Source: an uncultured Desulfovibrio sp.
GTDB lineage: Bacteria > Desulfobacterota > Desulfovibrionia > Desulfovibrionales > Desulfovibrionaceae
DNA length: 35,309 nucleotides
Direction: 5' to 3'
NCBI GenBank assembly: GCA_949291675.1
Contig: CASEWR010000009.1
Coordinates: forward strand, 1-35,309
Shown here: one piece after another, positions 34,102-35,309 of the stretch
Position numbering within the stretch: position 1 is the stretch's first letter
How the letters are laid out: every line of letters starts with the position of its first letter
Position numbers and translations under genes: made by a program
Notes under the pieces: model-generated
Told to the model about the DNA's origin: nothing
Seen by the model: only the letters and a program-made list of their open reading frames with translations
Databases searched by the model: none

Positions 34102-34341
34102 GCAAGGCCCATGCTGCCGGAAGTTGTGCTGCCAGCCCAGGTCAGCCAGGGGCAATGCTGTTCAGTCCCGGGCAGCCGCATGCAGCTGCGTCCGGCCCTG
34201 GCCAGACCCGTCCAGACCCGTTCAGCCTCAGACAAGACACGTCATTTCACGCCAGTGCCCGTCTTCACATGGAACACACAAAAAATCAGGGAAAAATCCG
34301 CGCAGCGCAAGATCAATGTGAAAAAGGGAACTTGCTGATTC

Positions 34342-34357
34342 GTCGCAAATTTGCAAC
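34342..34357 (+). promoter_or_regulatory. Operator-like 16-bp box
   Basis: GTCGCAAATTTGCAAC is palindromic at 14 of 16 positions, the best copy of the consensus GTYGCAAATWTGCRAC. It is centred about 307 bp before the predicted start site. Confidence 0.65.
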
Positions 34358-34376
34358 ATATCTCTTTGAGATAAAA

Positions 34377-34395
34377 TCACAGTAAAGAACTGTGA
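34377..34395 (+). promoter_or_regulatory. Second palindrome, possible operator
   Basis: TCACAGTAAAGAACTGTGA has perfect 7-bp arms around a 5-nt spacer. It is distinct from the 16-bp box and lies between two copies of it. Confidence 0.4.
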
Positions 34396-34451
34396 AATCA
34401 GAGTCTTGTCACTGCCTAACTGATAAGAAGAGTCATTAAGACAATGTTACT

Positions 34452-34467
34452 GATGCAAATATGCAAC
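34452..34467 (+). promoter_or_regulatory. Operator-like 16-bp box
   Basis: GATGCAAATATGCAAC matches the consensus except at position 2. It begins 54 bp (about five helical turns) before the next box. Confidence 0.6.
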
Positions 34468-34505
34468 ATCATTTTTCCGCTGACAAAAAAATTTCCCCGG
34501 AGAAT

Positions 34506-34521
34506 GTTGCAAATATGCGAC
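34506..34521 (+). promoter_or_regulatory. Operator-like 16-bp box
   Basis: GTTGCAAATATGCGAC fits the consensus on either strand. It is centred about 143 bp before the predicted start, a usual distance for enhancer-type sites. Confidence 0.65.
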
Positions 34522-34628
34522 CAGGCCACAGAGGGGAAGGCAGCGCCAGTCGGGCGTGTTCAACTATCTTTGCAGGAAAATCAGGGACTTCAAAGAAAAT
34601 TTGCCTGGTGCGCAAATTCACATGGGCT

Positions 34629-34646
34629 TTGGCACGCAAAATGCTA
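34629..34646 (+). promoter_or_regulatory. Sigma-54 promoter of the glycyl radical enzyme gene
   Basis: TTGGCACGCAAAATGCTA has a perfect TGGCACG block and GG (34631-34632) and GC (34643-34644) separated by 10 nt, with one deviation from TTGC in the -12 block. Only the match to the sigma-54 consensus is seen; use of the site is inferred. Confidence 0.75.
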
Positions 34647-34818
34647 TACTATAGGCAAAGGCAGTCAGCAGGACAGACCCTGCACATGGCTGCCACGCAT
34701 CACAGACCGCTCTGCGGCGAACGAGACGCTGACGCAGAATCAGCACGCCTCACGCACGTATTTCTTACATATCTGTCTTACCAGATAGCTCATAGTATCT
34801 CATTGTGGAGGAATTCCT

Positions 34819-35309
34819 ATGACCGCTCCTGTCACAGAATGCTGCCTTCGTTCTCCCCAGGAAGAACGCCTTCAGGACCAGATCGACGGCAAAGTAGACC
34901 GCTATCGCAAAACCCACGAGCGCGTGTTCCGCATGCTCGAGCGTTTTGAAGGTCAGAAGCCCCAGATCGACATCGAACGCGCCCTGTACTTCACCCAGTC
35001 CATGAAGGAAACCGAGGGTCAGCCCCTGGTGCTGCGCTGGGCCAAGGCTCTTGCTCACATTGCCGAGAACATCACTGTGACTGTTGAAGAGGATCAGCTC
35101 CTCCTCGGCCGCGCCGGTGGTCTGGCTGGCCGTTACGGCATCCTCTATCCCGAACTCGACGGCGACTTCCTCGACATCGCAGTGAAGGATCTCCCCAGCC
35201 GTGAGACCTCCCCTGCCTCCATCAACCCCGAAGACGCCAAGCGCGTGGTGGAAGAAATTGCCCCCTACTGGAAAGGCAAGACCTTCCACGAAGATCTCAA
35301 TGCTGCTCT
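34819..35309 (+). CDS. islA: Glycyl radical enzyme, probable isethionate sulfite-lyase, N-terminal part
   Basis: The frame is open to the window end (163 complete codons of an expected 800 or more), so the radical Gly and catalytic Cys are not seen. The visible part has the pyruvate-formate-lyase-like N-terminal domain: RALYFTQSMKETEGQPLVLRWAKALAHIAENI, then LLLGRAGG and RYGILYPELDGDFLDI. From memory the last block matches IslA-type enzymes, which cleave isethionate to acetaldehyde and sulfite, and not CutC. The acetaldehyde-handling BMC enzymes and nearby TRAP system agree. Related C-S lyases and diol dehydratases remain possible. GGAGGA lies 6 nt before the ATG. Unlike CutC it has no long N-terminal encapsulation segment. 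An activating enzyme (islB) is expected just downstream. Confidence 0.7.
   Translation, partial: MTAPVTECCLRSPQEERLQDQIDGKVDRYRKTHERVFRMLERFEGQKPQIDIERALYFTQSMKETEGQPLVLRWAKALAHIAENITVTVEEDQLLLGRAGGLAGRYGILYPELDGDFLDIAVKDLPSRETSPASINPEDAKRVVEEIAPYWKGKTFHEDLNAA

Larger units (their letters stand above)
34102..34818 (+). promoter_or_regulatory. Control region of the glycyl radical enzyme gene
   Basis: No gene was recognised. The first 230 bp are GC-rich with CAGACCCGT-type short repeats; the rest is markedly AT-rich. It carries three 16-bp boxes (34342, 34452, 34506), a TCACAGT-N5-ACTGTGA palindrome (34377-34395) and a strong -24/-12 element at 34629. The predicted leader is about 160 nt. Confidence 0.65.

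Noticed and set aside
34641..34656. A sigma-70 -10 element (TATACT) before the glycyl radical enzyme gene
   Set aside because: No matching -35 hexamer at 16-18 bp was found, whereas the sigma-54 element next to it is nearly perfect.
34819..35309. Choline trimethylamine-lyase (CutC) as identity of the glycyl radical enzyme
   Set aside because: CutC from Desulfovibrio starts with a long targeting segment and has different N-terminal domain blocks; the RYGILYPELDGDFL block and the missing tag fit IslA-type enzymes better. The full sequence is needed to be certain.

Overview
The window reads as chromosome of a Desulfovibrionaceae-type sulfite-respiring anaerobe (Desulfovibrio / Bilophila relatives). 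The evidence is indirect: housekeeping genes of a moderately GC-rich deltaproteobacterial style, a TRAP transporter plus TauE/SafE gene, and a glycyl-radical-enzyme bacterial microcompartment (BMC) locus whose accessory enzymes all handle acetaldehyde and acetyl-CoA. The species cannot be named from the sequence alone. No rRNA, tRNA, CRISPR array, insertion sequence or phage gene was seen.

Layout. 1-3.5 kb: rlmE-yebC-ruvC in one tight operon, a terminator, then an MFS transporter. 3.4-7.7 kb (minus): RNase R followed by murJ with an ATGA overlap. 7.7-9.7 kb: a BAX-inhibitor-1 family membrane protein (minus) divergent from an exported cyclophilin (plus). 9.7-13.4 kb (minus): a polar amino-acid ABC transporter (binding protein, permease, ATPase) with mnmA attached downstream. 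13.8-17.2 kb (plus): a CDP-sugar operon (rfbF, rfbG, an RmlC-like epimerase) ending in a UbiA-family prenyltransferase. 17.3-21.2 kb (minus): a TRAP transporter (DctP and a DctQ-DctM fusion), with a TauE/SafE-type exporter behind a terminator-like hairpin. 22.5-34.1 kb (plus): a BMC operon. 34.8 kb to the end: the start of a glycyl radical enzyme (GRE).

How the genes fit together. The GRE N-terminus looks like isethionate sulfite-lyase (IslA) rather than choline lyase (CutC). The locus also encodes a CoA-acylating aldehyde dehydrogenase, PduL-type phosphotransacylase, iron alcohol dehydrogenase, a PduS-like Fe-S electron-transfer protein, EutJ, a EutP/PduV GTPase and six shell proteins (three BMC-H, one circularly permuted EutS/PduU type, one BMC-T, one BMC-P). 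The inferred pathway is: isethionate imported by the TRAP system; cleavage to acetaldehyde plus sulfite; acetaldehyde dismutated in the shell to ethanol and acetyl-CoA, then acetyl-phosphate for ATP; sulfite respired, with TauE possibly moving sulfite or sulfonate.

Most notable. (1) The first BMC-operon gene is an amidohydrolase-fold protein that has lost most metal ligands and carries a C-terminal encapsulation-type peptide resembling the N-terminal one of CutC. (2) A 16-bp palindrome, consensus GTYGCAAATWTGCRAC, recurs upstream of both the BMC operon and the GRE gene. Each cluster sits 80-310 bp upstream of a -24/-12 (sigma-54) promoter, which points to an enhancer-binding activator not encoded in this window. 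(3) One shell protein carries an acidic linker and a C-terminal SAP/Rho-N-like domain. (4) Another small BMC-locus protein has a Cys-rich centre. (5) Several intercistronic spacers of the BMC operon are made of short tandem repeats abutting the ribosome binding site.
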